A DNA stretch of 64,000 nt from Leptospira wolffii serovar Khorat str. Khorat-H2 (GTDB lineage Bacteria > Spirochaetota > Leptospiria > Leptospirales > Leptospiraceae), in NCBI RefSeq assembly GCF_000306115.2, contig NZ_AKWX02000012.1, positions 1 to 64,000 on the forward strand, read 5' to 3'. Numbering within the stretch: the first letter of the stretch is position 1; each line of letters opens with the position of its first letter. The notes under the pieces are model-generated. The model worked only from the letters and a program-made list of their open reading frames with translations. It was not told the DNA's origin and did no database searches. A program made the position numbers and the translations under genes. This document shows, in pieces, positions 9,115 through 17,847 of the stretch.

Positions 9115-9414
9115 ATGATAGATTGCACTGTTTTGAAAATTGTGATCTTTCTTAGTTCACTATTAGTAATTTTTCTGACTTGGGCTTTTCTACTCTATTA
9201 CTTATTGAAAGCAAAACGAGCTTTAGTAGAACGAGGTTTTCGGAATTTAAGTCTTATGAGTGTGAGGAAAATACATGAGATAGTGATTCTTTCAAAAGGC
9301 AACTTTGATAATTATAAAATATTGCAAAGAATCTACAGAATTTATCTTATTGAAATTGCAATTGTCGTTCTATTTTTAATTAAAGTAGCTGGAATCGAAA
9401 TGATTTTTCCATGA
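9115..9414 (+). CDS. Probable membrane immunity protein for cassette D
   Basis: A 99-residue protein beginning 11 bases after the tip stop. Hydrophobic segments lie at both ends (VIFLSSLLVIFLTWAFLLYYL and IYLIEIAIVVLFLIKVAGI) around a basic middle of about 45 residues. This is the position and size of an immunity gene. Family not recognised. Confidence 0.55.
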   Translation: MIDCTVLKIVIFLSSLLVIFLTWAFLLYYLLKAKRALVERGFRNLSLMSVRKIHEIVILSKGNFDNYKILQRIYRIYLIEIAIVVLFLIKVAGIEMIFP

Positions 9415-9935
9415 AATGCATTCGCAGTGCGATGCACATAGTAGAGGCCATGCACCTGATGTTTTTTATAAAATAAATTGACTAAACTGCTGAAGTTTGG
9501 CTCCTTTCTCTTGCATAAATAATTCGAAAGAACGCTAGTTCTTGGCAATACCTTAAGCTAACTCAGCCAACCTCAGATAAATCCTTATGCATCAGCTTTT
9601 CGCTTGTGTAATATCCCAAGCAAGCACACGAGAAGTTCATAATTAGGAAACTCCAAATCGTTTCCTAATTATGAAAAATAACTCAAAGTCTTCAGCCGGA
9701 AACAGTAATTCTGTACCCGATCAGAAAAATACCTACCAAAAAATCTTCTTATCACAAATTCAAAATTTTGCAATTGGAAAATTGGATCTCTTTACTCAGT
9801 AGGAACTCCAACACGCACGATTGGAACTTTCATCCACGGTTGTTCCGATGGCGATTTAACGAACCTTCGCAAAAGCGCCCTTACATAAAAAGTCTTTGAA
9901 CCAGTATCGAAGATTTCTCTCACATACAATACATC
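9415..9935. other. Gene-poor spacer with a 15-bp inverted repeat
   Basis: No gene is supported here. The main structure is an inverted repeat at 9636-9675. Degenerate pieces of the intercassette repeat may be present near 9740-9930. Confidence 0.45.
9636..9675. repeat. Perfect 15-bp inverted repeat
   Basis: TTCATAATTAGGAAA at 9636-9650 is mirrored exactly by TTTCCTAATTATGAA at 9661-9675 around a 10-base loop. There is no T-run on either strand, so it is not a normal intrinsic terminator. Confidence 0.8.
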
Positions 9936-10023
9936 GGGTCCGGGGTTCGGAGCTAGTAAGTTCCCGGAGAGGGGGTAGCGAAATCCGCCAGCGGCGGAGG
10001 TAGCGAGGGGGAGACCTCCCCCT
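9936..10023 (+). repeat. Stem-loop core of the intercassette repeat, copy 4
   Basis: Only the structured part is present: TCCGGG/CCCGGA, GGGGGTAGCG, the TCCGCC-AGC-GGCGGA stem and the final G-run/C-run hairpin. The shared 34-base leader follows at 10024-10057. Confidence 0.75.
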
Positions 10024-10054
10024 ACTGTCCTCCGTCCTCAGGCTTCAGTCCTCT

Positions 10055-10939
10055 GACAGAGAGACCAATTTCTATTTTTATAATGCTAGGTATTACGATC
10101 CGCAGATTGCGAGATTTACGAGTGCGGATACGGTTGTTCCCGAAACGGGATTAGTCAGCCAAAGTTGGAACCGCTTTTCTTACGTAGCGGGGAATCCGGT
10201 CCGGTACAAGGATCCGACGGGGCATGAGGAGAAAACTTTTGGAGATTCTGTAAAGGGATTCTTTAAGGGAGCCGCAACTAGATACGGACAAGATTTAGCA
10301 GCCTCGACTTTTCCGGGTATTGTTAAATCTAATATTGATTTTGCTAGATCGTTACCAGGGCTTGCTAATAAAGCAGCAGGATTTGGGAAGCAATTCTATT
10401 CGGCTTACAAAAGCAATAAAGTAGGGGAATTTTTAAACAATAAAGCGAACAATGCTTGGAATTCTACAAAAGCAGCCGGCTTTAAGGCGTTAGATCATGC
10501 AGTAAAGAATCCTGGCGAAACTCTGGGTCATTTGACAGTAGGCGCTGCTGAGGGAGGAGCTGGCGGATGGAAGGCCCTTGCGGGAAAAAGGAATACTTCC
10601 TGGTTTAGTGGAATTTCAAAGAAGAACCCAGTAGTAATTATCGGCGAAACGATGGGGCGCGTTGAAAAAGTTGCTGATGAATTAGCTTCTCAAGGGTACA
10701 AAGTGCAGACCTATGATCCAATAAAAAAGAGATCAAGCCCAGGAAATATTGACCTCTTAGACATTGAGGCAAATCGATCATGGTTAAAATACTGGACATC
10801 AAAGAAGAATGCAACCGTTGTAGACATTGGAATAGATTCAGGACGATCTGTTAGGAGCCCATTTTATTCGCTTGAAAATAGAAGTGTATATAAGAATTGG
10901 GAATACAAAAATGTTCTTCAACATGATCCGGGATTTTGA
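10055..10939 (+). CDS. RHS tip cassette E: IGETMGRV-type effector, no start codon
   Basis: A short core from RETNFYFYNA to DPTGH is followed by a roughly 110-residue helical linker (EEKTFGDSVKGFF through TVGAAEGGAG) that recurs nearly unchanged in cassettes G and J. The effector differs: PVVIIGETMGRVEKVADEL, a VDIGID motif and an RSPFYSLENR end. This layout matches a C-terminal domain common in RHS/Wap proteins, whose activity I do not know. The frame is open for 294 codons but has no ATG, GTG or TTG before a TTG at 10532 within the linker, so it is probably a silent donor. Confidence 0.75.
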   Translation, partial: DRETNFYFYNARYYDPQIARFTSADTVVPETGLVSQSWNRFSYVAGNPVRYKDPTGHEEKTFGDSVKGFFKGAATRYGQDLAASTFPGIVKSNIDFARSLPGLANKAAGFGKQFYSAYKSNKVGEFLNNKANNAWNSTKAAGFKALDHAVKNPGETLGHLTVGAAEGGAGGWKALAGKRNTSWFSGISKKNPVVIIGETMGRVEKVADELASQGYKVQTYDPIKKRSSPGNIDLLDIEANRSWLKYWTSKKNATVVDIGIDSGRSVRSPFYSLENRSVYKNWEYKNVLQHDPGF

Positions 10940-11498
10940 ATTTACTTTTATGGACGATATTGAAGAAGTCGCTACTCGACGCTTTGCGAATGCTGTAAAA
11001 AATGAAACTCGACAATATTTGAGTAAGTTTAATTTGCATCTAAAAAGTGAATCTTTTTTTAAAATGGGCAACGACTCACATTATGAACTAAAATATATTG
11101 GGCTCGTAGGTGTGATATTTACATATTATTTGTTTGATTCAACGATTGGTGTCGCCATCGTTCAGCTAAGTAATGGTGAGCTTCCTGAAAAATATTCTTT
11201 CATGAAGAAGAAGAACTACTTTCCGGCAATAACCTTAAGTGCTTTAATTGAATATAAGCTTAATAAAAAATTTGACGACCCACTTCCAAATCCCGGGCCT
11301 TTTGCAAATTCGATAAAGAGTACCCTTTTAAAAAGGCAGTCAATACTTAAAGATCGCTTAGAAGAAATAGTAAAATTCTATATTTCGAATCTTGCCGTTT
11401 ATGCCAACGATTTGCTTTGTGGAGATACGGCGTTCTTTTTGCCAGTCCAGGAACAATATACTTCTAAAGTTAAGCGGGAATATTCATGGTTTAAATAA
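10911..11498 (+). CDS. Probable immunity protein for cassette E
   Basis: I chose the ATG at 10911, overlapping the toxin end by 29 bases; a second ATG at 10923 and a TTG at 10872 are alternatives. The roughly 195-residue protein looks soluble, with alternating strands and helices (FEFTFMDDIEEVATRRF, LVGVIFTYYLFDSTIGVAIVQL) and a helical C-terminus. I do not recognise the family. Position and overlap give the immunity assignment. Confidence 0.6.
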   Translation: MFFNMIRDFEFTFMDDIEEVATRRFANAVKNETRQYLSKFNLHLKSESFFKMGNDSHYELKYIGLVGVIFTYYLFDSTIGVAIVQLSNGELPEKYSFMKKKNYFPAITLSALIEYKLNKKFDDPLPNPGPFANSIKSTLLKRQSILKDRLEEIVKFYISNLAVYANDLLCGDTAFFLPVQEQYTSKVKREYSWFK

Positions 11499-11630
11499 TC
11501 TCACGCTCATAATAGCGCCCTATTGACTGCTCCATTATTCATAATATTTACTAAAGAGTAATATAAAGACAAGCCGAAACATAATTTTGTATTATGAAGA
11601 TTTTTGCGCAACTGGATTTCTGTACAGAAC

Positions 11631-12032
11631 TAGTATTCACCTGACACTTCTTCTGAACGCTTGTTCTAATTTTCTGCTTGGTCGATCTCCAATTTTTCTG
11701 TCTTAATGCCCTCGATGAAGACTTGAAAAAGAGTTCTTCCACCCATCGTAAAAGGTCCTGCTAACGTTGGGCGATGGCGGGTAAAAACCGGTTCCACGAA
11801 AAAAAAACCTGTCACAAATCCGAAATTTTCCAAGTAGAAATTCTCACTTTCTGCGTTTGTAGGAATTCTTACAAAGCTCTCCGTTGATTTGCGGTTTGTT
11901 GTTGCGGAAGACAATTTGACGCATATGCGTATAGCCCTTCCTTGGGTCCGGGCTCCGAAGCGATTGTATTTCCCGGAGAAGGGGTAGCGAAATCCGCCAG
12001 CGGCGGATGTAGCGAGGGGGAGACTTCCCCCT
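11631..12032 (+). repeat. Intercassette repeat, copy 5
   Basis: A full-length copy from TAGTATTCACCTGACAC to the final G-run/C-run hairpin, with the TCCGCC-AGC-GGCGGA middle stem. It shares the GGTCCTGCTAACGTTGGGCG segment (about 11,753) with copy 7. The 34-base leader follows at 12033-12066 with one difference (GTCGTCC). Confidence 0.8.
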
Positions 12033-12063
12033 ACTGTCGTCCGTCCTCAGACTTCAGTCCTCT

Positions 12064-12828
12064 GACAGAGAGACCAATTTCTATTTTTATAATGCTAGGT
12101 ATTACGATCCCCAGATTGCGAGATTTACGAGTGCGGATACAGTTATTGATGGAGCACGTAGCACGCAGGGTTGGAATCGGTTCTCGTATGTGGCTGGGAA
12201 TCCGATTAAGTATAAGGATCCGGCGGGGCATTGTGAACTTGCTTGTGCGGGGATCCTAACTATTACCGCTGCTGACGTCTTCTTTGGAACTGCTATGGTC
12301 GCGACTATAGCTAAAGTTGTTTACGATAATCGTCCTTCTGTGCGAACTATGCCAAGGGATGATACTCAGCCACGTGCAATTCCAGTCGCTGATTCAATTC
12401 CGGATGATAAGCAGAGAAAATTACCGCCGGAAATTTACTATCGTGCTATGTCGGACAAGGATTATAGTATTCTGAGACGTACTGGATTTTTGCCTCCCTT
12501 GGAAAATAAAGAGACTTCGATATCACAAACTCCTCGATATAATTCTACCCACACTGGACACTTTGTTCGATTTGAAATGAAGCCCGGGACAACAGCAAAG
12601 CTTCACGCTATTGAGACACGTGATAATCAAAAAGAGTTAGCTAATTCTTTTCCATATTCATTAATGCCAATTGGAAGACCTGGATGGTATAAGGATGATA
12701 CTCGATTTAAATACGAGGGTAAACAAATTACTACGCAACTCGGAACTGGTCCAGGCATTATAATTTTTAATGCGAATATGCTGAAGTATCAGAAGATTGG
12801 CTATCGGTCTACAAGTGGAAAAAGATGA
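12064..12828 (+). CDS. RHS tip cassette F: possible ADP-ribosyltransferase-like effector
   Basis: A short core (RETNFYFYNA to KYKDPAGH; Thr of the usual DPTGH is Ala) is followed by a hydrophobic stretch and a Pro-rich spacer. The effector reads IYYRAMSDKDYSILRRTGFLP, ETSISQTPRYN, GHFVRFEM and GPGIIIFNA. The spaced YYRA and TSIS elements recall the Arg and Ser motifs of ADP-ribosyltransferase folds, but I cannot place the catalytic Glu with confidence. There is no start codon before the core; GTG at 12190 is the first start-type codon. A helical immunity candidate overlaps the end. Confidence 0.7.
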   Translation, partial: DRETNFYFYNARYYDPQIARFTSADTVIDGARSTQGWNRFSYVAGNPIKYKDPAGHCELACAGILTITAADVFFGTAMVATIAKVVYDNRPSVRTMPRDDTQPRAIPVADSIPDDKQRKLPPEIYYRAMSDKDYSILRRTGFLPPLENKETSISQTPRYNSTHTGHFVRFEMKPGTTAKLHAIETRDNQKELANSFPYSLMPIGRPGWYKDDTRFKYEGKQITTQLGTGPGIIIFNANMLKYQKIGYRSTSGKR

Positions 12829-13333
12829 ATTAGAAAAACTTATATATCGCCTTTTATCTTTTTCACCTAATCGGATAGAAAAAAGTGAATTTCTGCAAAA
12901 AGCAGGAATTGAAATAGAGGACCTTGAGGGATATATAGATGAAATGTTCAAACTGTCAATTAAGAATAGCGATGATGATGCGCTGAGTTGTGCAATGATA
13001 CTTTTTCATACATTTCATTTGCCAAGAAATATTGTTAAAAAATTGTCTCCGCTTTTACGAAAAAAATGGCACAATCAACATGAGGATATAATTGATCTAA
13101 TTAAGGATTCCACTTATATTAGGGGAGCTGAGGACATATATTGGGTAGCATTGCACCCACCCTCATTCAAGTATAAGCTTGATCAGGAAGTCGTGTCAGA
13201 AAAGGCAATTTACGCATTGAGTGCATTGGCTGATGAACGCTCGGTTCAGTACTTGAAAGAAATCGCAAAATCGAAGAATAAACGAATAAGAAAGAGTGCC
13301 GAGGAACGATTGAGAGAAATCGGAGAAGCATAG
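12815..13333 (+). CDS. Helical-repeat protein, probable immunity for cassette F
   Basis: About 172 residues from GTG at 12815, or six more from TTG at 12797; either start overlaps the toxin end. The C-terminal half (EKAIYALSALADERSVQYLKEIA, then KNKRIRKSAEERL) has the pattern of HEAT-type repeats, which are common in immunity proteins that bind a toxin. The match is to the fold pattern, not to a named family. Confidence 0.55.
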   Translation: MEKDELEKLIYRLLSFSPNRIEKSEFLQKAGIEIEDLEGYIDEMFKLSIKNSDDDALSCAMILFHTFHLPRNIVKKLSPLLRKKWHNQHEDIIDLIKDSTYIRGAEDIYWVALHPPSFKYKLDQEVVSEKAIYALSALADERSVQYLKEIAKSKNKRIRKSAEERLREIGEA

Positions 13334-13439
13334 TAGTATTATTTACCACAGACTTTCCATAACAAATAATATTAAAAATTCCTTTTTATTTTTCTACTAT
13401 AGCATAGGAAAAAAATCATTGTTAATTTGGAAACCTTAT

Positions 13440-14048
13440 ATGGAGCAAATTGAAAATTGGCCAAATTCCGGTAGGCACATTCTCGCGCAATACAGTGATG
13501 ATACAATTATTATATATCAAGCCTTCCATCCTGAGATTGCAAAATTTGCAGTCTCTCATCAGAAATTTGGAGGTCCATTTTCGCTGAATCGAATGAGCTG
13601 GATTAAGCCGAACTTCCTCTGGATGATGTATCGTTGCGGGTGGGCGTCTAAAGCGGGGCAGGAGAGAGTTTTAGCAATTCGACTTCAAAGAGCCGCTTTT
13701 GAGACAATTCTTTCTCGTTCGATACCGTCTGTCTTTACTTCCAGTTTATTTAATTCGGAAGTGGAATGGCATAAAGCTGGAGTTAATTCGGATGTTAGGA
13801 TTCAATGGGATCCCGACCATGACCCCTTTGGTAGACCCTTAAGTCGTAGAGCAATTCAGCTTGGGTTAAGAGGAGCAACGCTGCAGACTTACGCGAAAGA
13901 GTGGATTCTCGAAATAGAGGATATTACCGAGATTGTAATCGAAAACCGAGAACACGTTTTTAATAAGAATTTAAATAAATTAATATGCCCTTATGAACGT
14001 GTTTATGAATTAAGCGATGAGACTATTTCAAGACAAATTTATTACTAA
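13440..14048 (+). CDS. DUF4291-family protein
   Basis: About 202 residues. The motifs YSDDTIIIYQAFHPEIAKFA, RMSWIKPNFLWMMYRCGWA and QERVLAIRLQRAAFE are characteristic of DUF4291. The ATG at 13440 fits the family start better than the TTG 21 bases upstream. The biochemical role of DUF4291 is not known to me. Its place between an immunity gene and the next intercassette repeat makes it cargo of cassette F, perhaps a second protective or accessory function. Confidence 0.8.
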   Translation: MEQIENWPNSGRHILAQYSDDTIIIYQAFHPEIAKFAVSHQKFGGPFSLNRMSWIKPNFLWMMYRCGWASKAGQERVLAIRLQRAAFETILSRSIPSVFTSSLFNSEVEWHKAGVNSDVRIQWDPDHDPFGRPLSRRAIQLGLRGATLQTYAKEWILEIEDITEIVIENREHVFNKNLNKLICPYERVYELSDETISRQIYY

Positions 14049-14213
14049 TGTAGAATGGTGAAATTTATTATCAAATACTTCGTGTGCTGGTAAATTAATA
14101 AAGAGATTCCTCTTCCTTGCTATGAAGGAAATCTACACTAAAGGTAAAAAGAATTTTCCGGAAATCCGAACACTTTAGAAAATCTAAATGCTGAGAGACG
14201 TTTTGTGCGATGA

Positions 14214-14608
14214 TAGTATTCACCTGACACTTGTTCTGAACGCCTGTTCTAATTTTCCTCTTGGTGGACCTCCGATTCTTCTGTCTTAATACCCTCAATG
14301 AAGACTTGAAATGGAGTTTTTCCATTCCGCCCATGAAAAAATCCCTATTACAAATCCGAAATTTTTCAACCGGAAATTCTCACCTCCTGCGTTTGTAGGA
14401 ATTTTTACAAAGCTTTCCGTTGATTTGTGGTTTGTTGTTGCGGAGGACAATTTGACGCATATGCGTATTGCCCTTGCATTGGGTCCGGGCTTCGAAGCGG
14501 AAGATTCCCGGAGAGGGGGTAGCGGAATAACGAGCGATTAGAAAATTCAGATTCTATAAATTATAAAGAAGGTATGCTCTTTATGAAGCGAGGGGGAGAC
14601 CTCCCCCT
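14214..14608 (+). repeat. Intercassette repeat, copy 6, with an ATG inside
   Basis: A full-length copy. Its middle stem is long-looped: ATAACGAGC pairs with GCTCTTTAT (one mismatch) across an AT-rich loop holding AAAGAAGG and two in-frame ATGs (14574, 14583). This is the only copy whose start codon runs in frame into an uninterrupted RHS core. Confidence 0.8.
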
Positions 14609-15827
14609 CCTCACACAATACAACAGAAACCAAGAAGTCCTCTATCCGAGCAAATTCTACGGTCTAGAATACTTAGAAGAAGAAAACGTATTACGTTCTA
14701 TTAATAATATCTATCTGAACGGTGTCCGGATAGCCGCCTTGAACGAAGAGGGAACCACCGCCTACTTCCTCACGGACCAAGTGGATTCCGTGGCCCATGT
14801 CCTGGACGAGAACGGTCACACTCTCAGTCGTATGCAATACGAGCCGTATGGGGAGACCCTCGTTCAGAGAGGAAACCTAAACTTCGCTCCCAAATACAAT
14901 TCGCAGGAGCTGGACCGGGAAACCAATTTCTATTTTTATAATGCTAGGTATTACGATCCGCAGATTGCGAGATTTACGAGTGCGGATACGGTCGTTCCCG
15001 AAACGGGATTAGTCAGCCAAAGTTGGAACCGCTTTTCTTACGTAGCGGGGAATCCGATCCGGTACAAGGATCCGACGGGGCATGAGGAGAAAACTTTTGG
15101 AGATTCTGTAAAGGGATTCTTTAAGGGAGCCGCAACTAGATACGGCCAAGATTTAGCAGCCTCGACTTTTCCGGGTATTGTTAAATCTAATATTGATTTT
15201 GCTAGATCGTTACCAGGGCTTGCTAATAAAGCAGCAGGATTTGGGAAGCAATTCTATTCGGCTTACAAAAGCAATAAAGTAGGAGAATTTTTAAACAATA
15301 AAGCGAACAATGCTTGGAATTCTACAAAAGCAGCCGGCTTTAAGGCGTTAGATCATGTAGTAAAGAATCCTGGCGAAACTCTGGGTCATTTGACAGTAGG
15401 CGCTGCTGAGGGAGGAGCTGGGATTGCTAAAGCAGGAGGGAACTGGAAGAATTTTGCTAAATTGTTCGGAAAGCCAAATTCATCTACTATCGCAGATATC
15501 TCCAATGAAGCATTTATACATATCACCACTCCTAAGGATGCGTTGAAAATATTGAAATTAGGATTAGATCCTAATAGATCAGGTTATGTAACAAAATGGA
15601 AATATATTAAAGATGTCCAAAGCCCAAGCGAGTTTAATACAAAGTTATATCGAAAAGATCTTTGGCCAGGGAAAGCCGGAAAGTTCGATGATGGGGCGAC
15701 GTTTCTACAAATTGACTCAAAGCCGAAATTCTTTAGTCCGAGAACAAATTGGATAGACGGAGTTCCGCAATATATAAATGAAGATTTGGTACCCGCTACA
15801 AAAATTAAATTAGTTGGAGGACTTTGA
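14583..15827 (+). CDS. RHS tip cassette G: ART/HYD1-like effector, intact frame with a start
   Basis: From the ATG at 14583 (AAGAAGG about 10 bases upstream; the ATG at 14574 is too close to that site) the frame runs through NQEVLYPSKFYG, the full partial core, DPTGH and the E/G/J shared linker without a stop. The effector reads AFIHITTPKDALKILKLGLDP, GYVTKWKYIKDV, EFNTKLYRKDLW and SPRTNWIDGVPQY. The leading His-rich strand and IL..GL motif recall HYD1-type ADP-ribosyltransferase toxins; this is a fold guess. No signal peptide precedes the core, so it may be an expressed orphan or simply an intact donor. A close paralogue lies in cassette J. Confidence 0.78.
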   Translation: MKRGGDLPLLTQYNRNQEVLYPSKFYGLEYLEEENVLRSINNIYLNGVRIAALNEEGTTAYFLTDQVDSVAHVLDENGHTLSRMQYEPYGETLVQRGNLNFAPKYNSQELDRETNFYFYNARYYDPQIARFTSADTVVPETGLVSQSWNRFSYVAGNPIRYKDPTGHEEKTFGDSVKGFFKGAATRYGQDLAASTFPGIVKSNIDFARSLPGLANKAAGFGKQFYSAYKSNKVGEFLNNKANNAWNSTKAAGFKALDHVVKNPGETLGHLTVGAAEGGAGIAKAGGNWKNFAKLFGKPNSSTIADISNEAFIHITTPKDALKILKLGLDPNRSGYVTKWKYIKDVQSPSEFNTKLYRKDLWPGKAGKFDDGATFLQIDSKPKFFSPRTNWIDGVPQYINEDLVPATKIKLVGGL

Positions 15828-15831
15828 GTAA

Positions 15832-16467
15832 ATGGAAAGGCAAATTAGAGAGATAATGAATGCTAAAGGAAATACAGATCCGATAGGACGACTAGAGACT
15901 CTCTATAAATCATTTCATTTGCTTGAGAGGCAGAAGGCGTTCATGAATGTGATTTGGGAAATGGCAAAGCACGGGGGTTCGAAGGAAAAAAGATTATCAC
16001 TTGCACTTGTTGGTCATTTACACCTAGCTTCAGAGTATAAAGAAAAAATTAAGGAATGTTTAGATGAATATAAATATGGCTCGGATAGGCTCGCATTAAT
16101 TGAATTATTGGATTTATGCGGATCGTTAGACGATTCGTGGGCAATAGAGTTTATTAAGTTAATTATGATGAAGTCAAAGACAAAGAACGACTGGGAAATT
16201 TACATCCTTGCGATTCGAATTTCAGTCGCAACTTCTGAATGGAGACATGCAATTCAAGATCTCTGTGAAAATATAAGCTCCCTTGATGATGAGGTCGTTG
16301 TAGATCTTTTTGCGTATATTCATTGGGTACATCCCAGTGAGTTAATCAATCGATTAACTTCAGAATTCAATCCTAAAGTGGGAAAAAAGATATTTCTCTT
16401 GAATGATGAAATTAGAAAAAGGTATGAGGAAATTTATGCGCACTTCTCTTATCAACCTGAAAATTGA
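15832..16467 (+). CDS. Probable immunity protein for cassette G (paralogue in J)
   Basis: A 211-residue helical protein starting four bases after the tip stop. It aligns along its whole length with the gene at 22450 (EIMNAKGNT, SWAIEFI, EWRHA, WVHP). Repeating helices suggest a HEAT-like fold. The matched pairs in G and J, each next to a related effector, support a toxin/immunity relationship. Confidence 0.68.
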   Translation: MERQIREIMNAKGNTDPIGRLETLYKSFHLLERQKAFMNVIWEMAKHGGSKEKRLSLALVGHLHLASEYKEKIKECLDEYKYGSDRLALIELLDLCGSLDDSWAIEFIKLIMMKSKTKNDWEIYILAIRISVATSEWRHAIQDLCENISSLDDEVVVDLFAYIHWVHPSELINRLTSEFNPKVGKKIFLLNDEIRKRYEEIYAHFSYQPEN

Positions 16468-16535
16468 AGATTCATATTTGCTTCTATCGATTTTGCTCTA
16501 AAGAAATTTAAAAGCATTAATTATCTATACAATAC

Positions 16536-16937
16536 TAGTATTCACCTGACACTTCTTCTGAGCGCTTGTTCTAATTTTTTGCTTGGTGGACCTCCGATTC
16601 TTCTGTCTTAATGCCTTGGATAAAGACTTGAAAAAGAGTTCTTCCACCCATCGTAAAAGGTCCTGCTAACGTTGGGCGATGGCGGGTAAAAACCGGTTCC
16701 ACGAAAAAAAAACCTGTCACAAATCCGAAATTTTCCAAGCAGAAATTCTCACTTTCTGCGTTTGTAGGAATTCTTACAAAGCTCTCCGTTGATTTGCGGT
16801 TTGTTGTTGCGGAGGACAATTTGACGCATATGCGTATAGCCCTTCCATTGGGTCCGGGCTTCGGAGCTAGTAAGTTCCCGGAGAGGGGGTAGCGAAATCC
16901 GCCAGCGGCGGATGTAGCGAGGGGGAGACCTCCCCCT
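16536..16937 (+). repeat. Intercassette repeat, copy 7
   Basis: A full-length copy, closest to copy 5 over most of its length, with the TCCGCC-AGC-GGCGGA stem. The 34-base leader follows at 16938-16971. Confidence 0.8.
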
Positions 16938-16968
16938 ACTGTCCTCCGTCCTCAGACTTCAGTCCTCT

Positions 16969-17847
16969 GACCGAGAAACCAATTTCTATTTTTATAATGC
17001 TAGGTATTACGATCCGCAGATTGCGAGATTTACGAGCGCGGATACGGTCGTTCCCGAAACGGGATTAGTCAGCCAAAGTTGGAACCGCTTTTCTTACGTA
17101 GCGGGGAATCCGGTGAGGTATAAGGATCCGACGGGGCATAAGGCTGAAGACGCTTGGAATGCTTTCATTGACCAAGAAGGTCAGTTCTTGAAAAATACAG
17201 CCGAATCGTTAAAAGGACCTGCTACTGCAGCTATGTTCGGACCCTCCGGAGTTTTGGTATGGTCGGGTATACAAACTGCTTCAGCTGCTAAAGGTGCTTA
17301 TGATATGCACCAAGATGGTTGGGATGCAGCGAAATCAAAATTCTCAAAAGCTACGGTAAACTATCAAAATTTATTCAGCGAAAATGAATTCACGAGAGAT
17401 GATGCGATAGGAAGGGTCAGTGGGGATGTAGTTAATACTATTACAACTGTAGCCTTGACAAGGAAAATTCCTAAAGGAGGGGAACTCCCTTCAAAAATTA
17501 CAAAAACCTTCGTGAATGGTGAATACACGAGTACTATATTAACAAAGGATGCCCTTCTATATAGATATCATGGCGGAGTATCGGGAATTGCTGGACCTTT
17601 TTTGAGTTTTACTAGGTTTATAAATAGGGGTCGCGCAATAAACTCATTGGCTGTTATTCCTGAATGGGGAAACAAAATGTCAAAAGTTACTATTATGCGA
17701 GTGCCTAAAGGAACAAAAGTCTATATAGGTAAAGCGGCTTCACAACAGGCTAAAAATGGGCAAGTGTATAGTGGAGGGGGTAACCAAGTTTACATACCAA
17801 AAGTCAAAGAGTCTTGGGCAGTAAAAACTAAGGGGCTTAAAAATTGA
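16969..17847 (+). CDS. RHS tip cassette H: probable ADP-ribosyltransferase-like effector, no start codon
   Basis: A short core (DRETNFYFYNA to RYKDPTGH) leads into a helical region and then LLYRYHGGVS, PFLSFTRF, WGNKMSKV, PKGTKVYIGKAASQ and GGGNQVYIPKVKESW. The spacing of an Arg-containing YRYHGG strand, a Ser strand and a late QVYIP strand resembles ADP-ribosyltransferase toxins, although the usual second Glu is replaced by Gln. That makes activity uncertain. The first start-type codon is GTG at 17113, just before DPTGH. The next gene overlaps by four bases. Confidence 0.7.
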   Translation, partial: DRETNFYFYNARYYDPQIARFTSADTVVPETGLVSQSWNRFSYVAGNPVRYKDPTGHKAEDAWNAFIDQEGQFLKNTAESLKGPATAAMFGPSGVLVWSGIQTASAAKGAYDMHQDGWDAAKSKFSKATVNYQNLFSENEFTRDDAIGRVSGDVVNTITTVALTRKIPKGGELPSKITKTFVNGEYTSTILTKDALLYRYHGGVSGIAGPFLSFTRFINRGRAINSLAVIPEWGNKMSKVTIMRVPKGTKVYIGKAASQQAKNGQVYSGGGNQVYIPKVKESWAVKTKGLKN

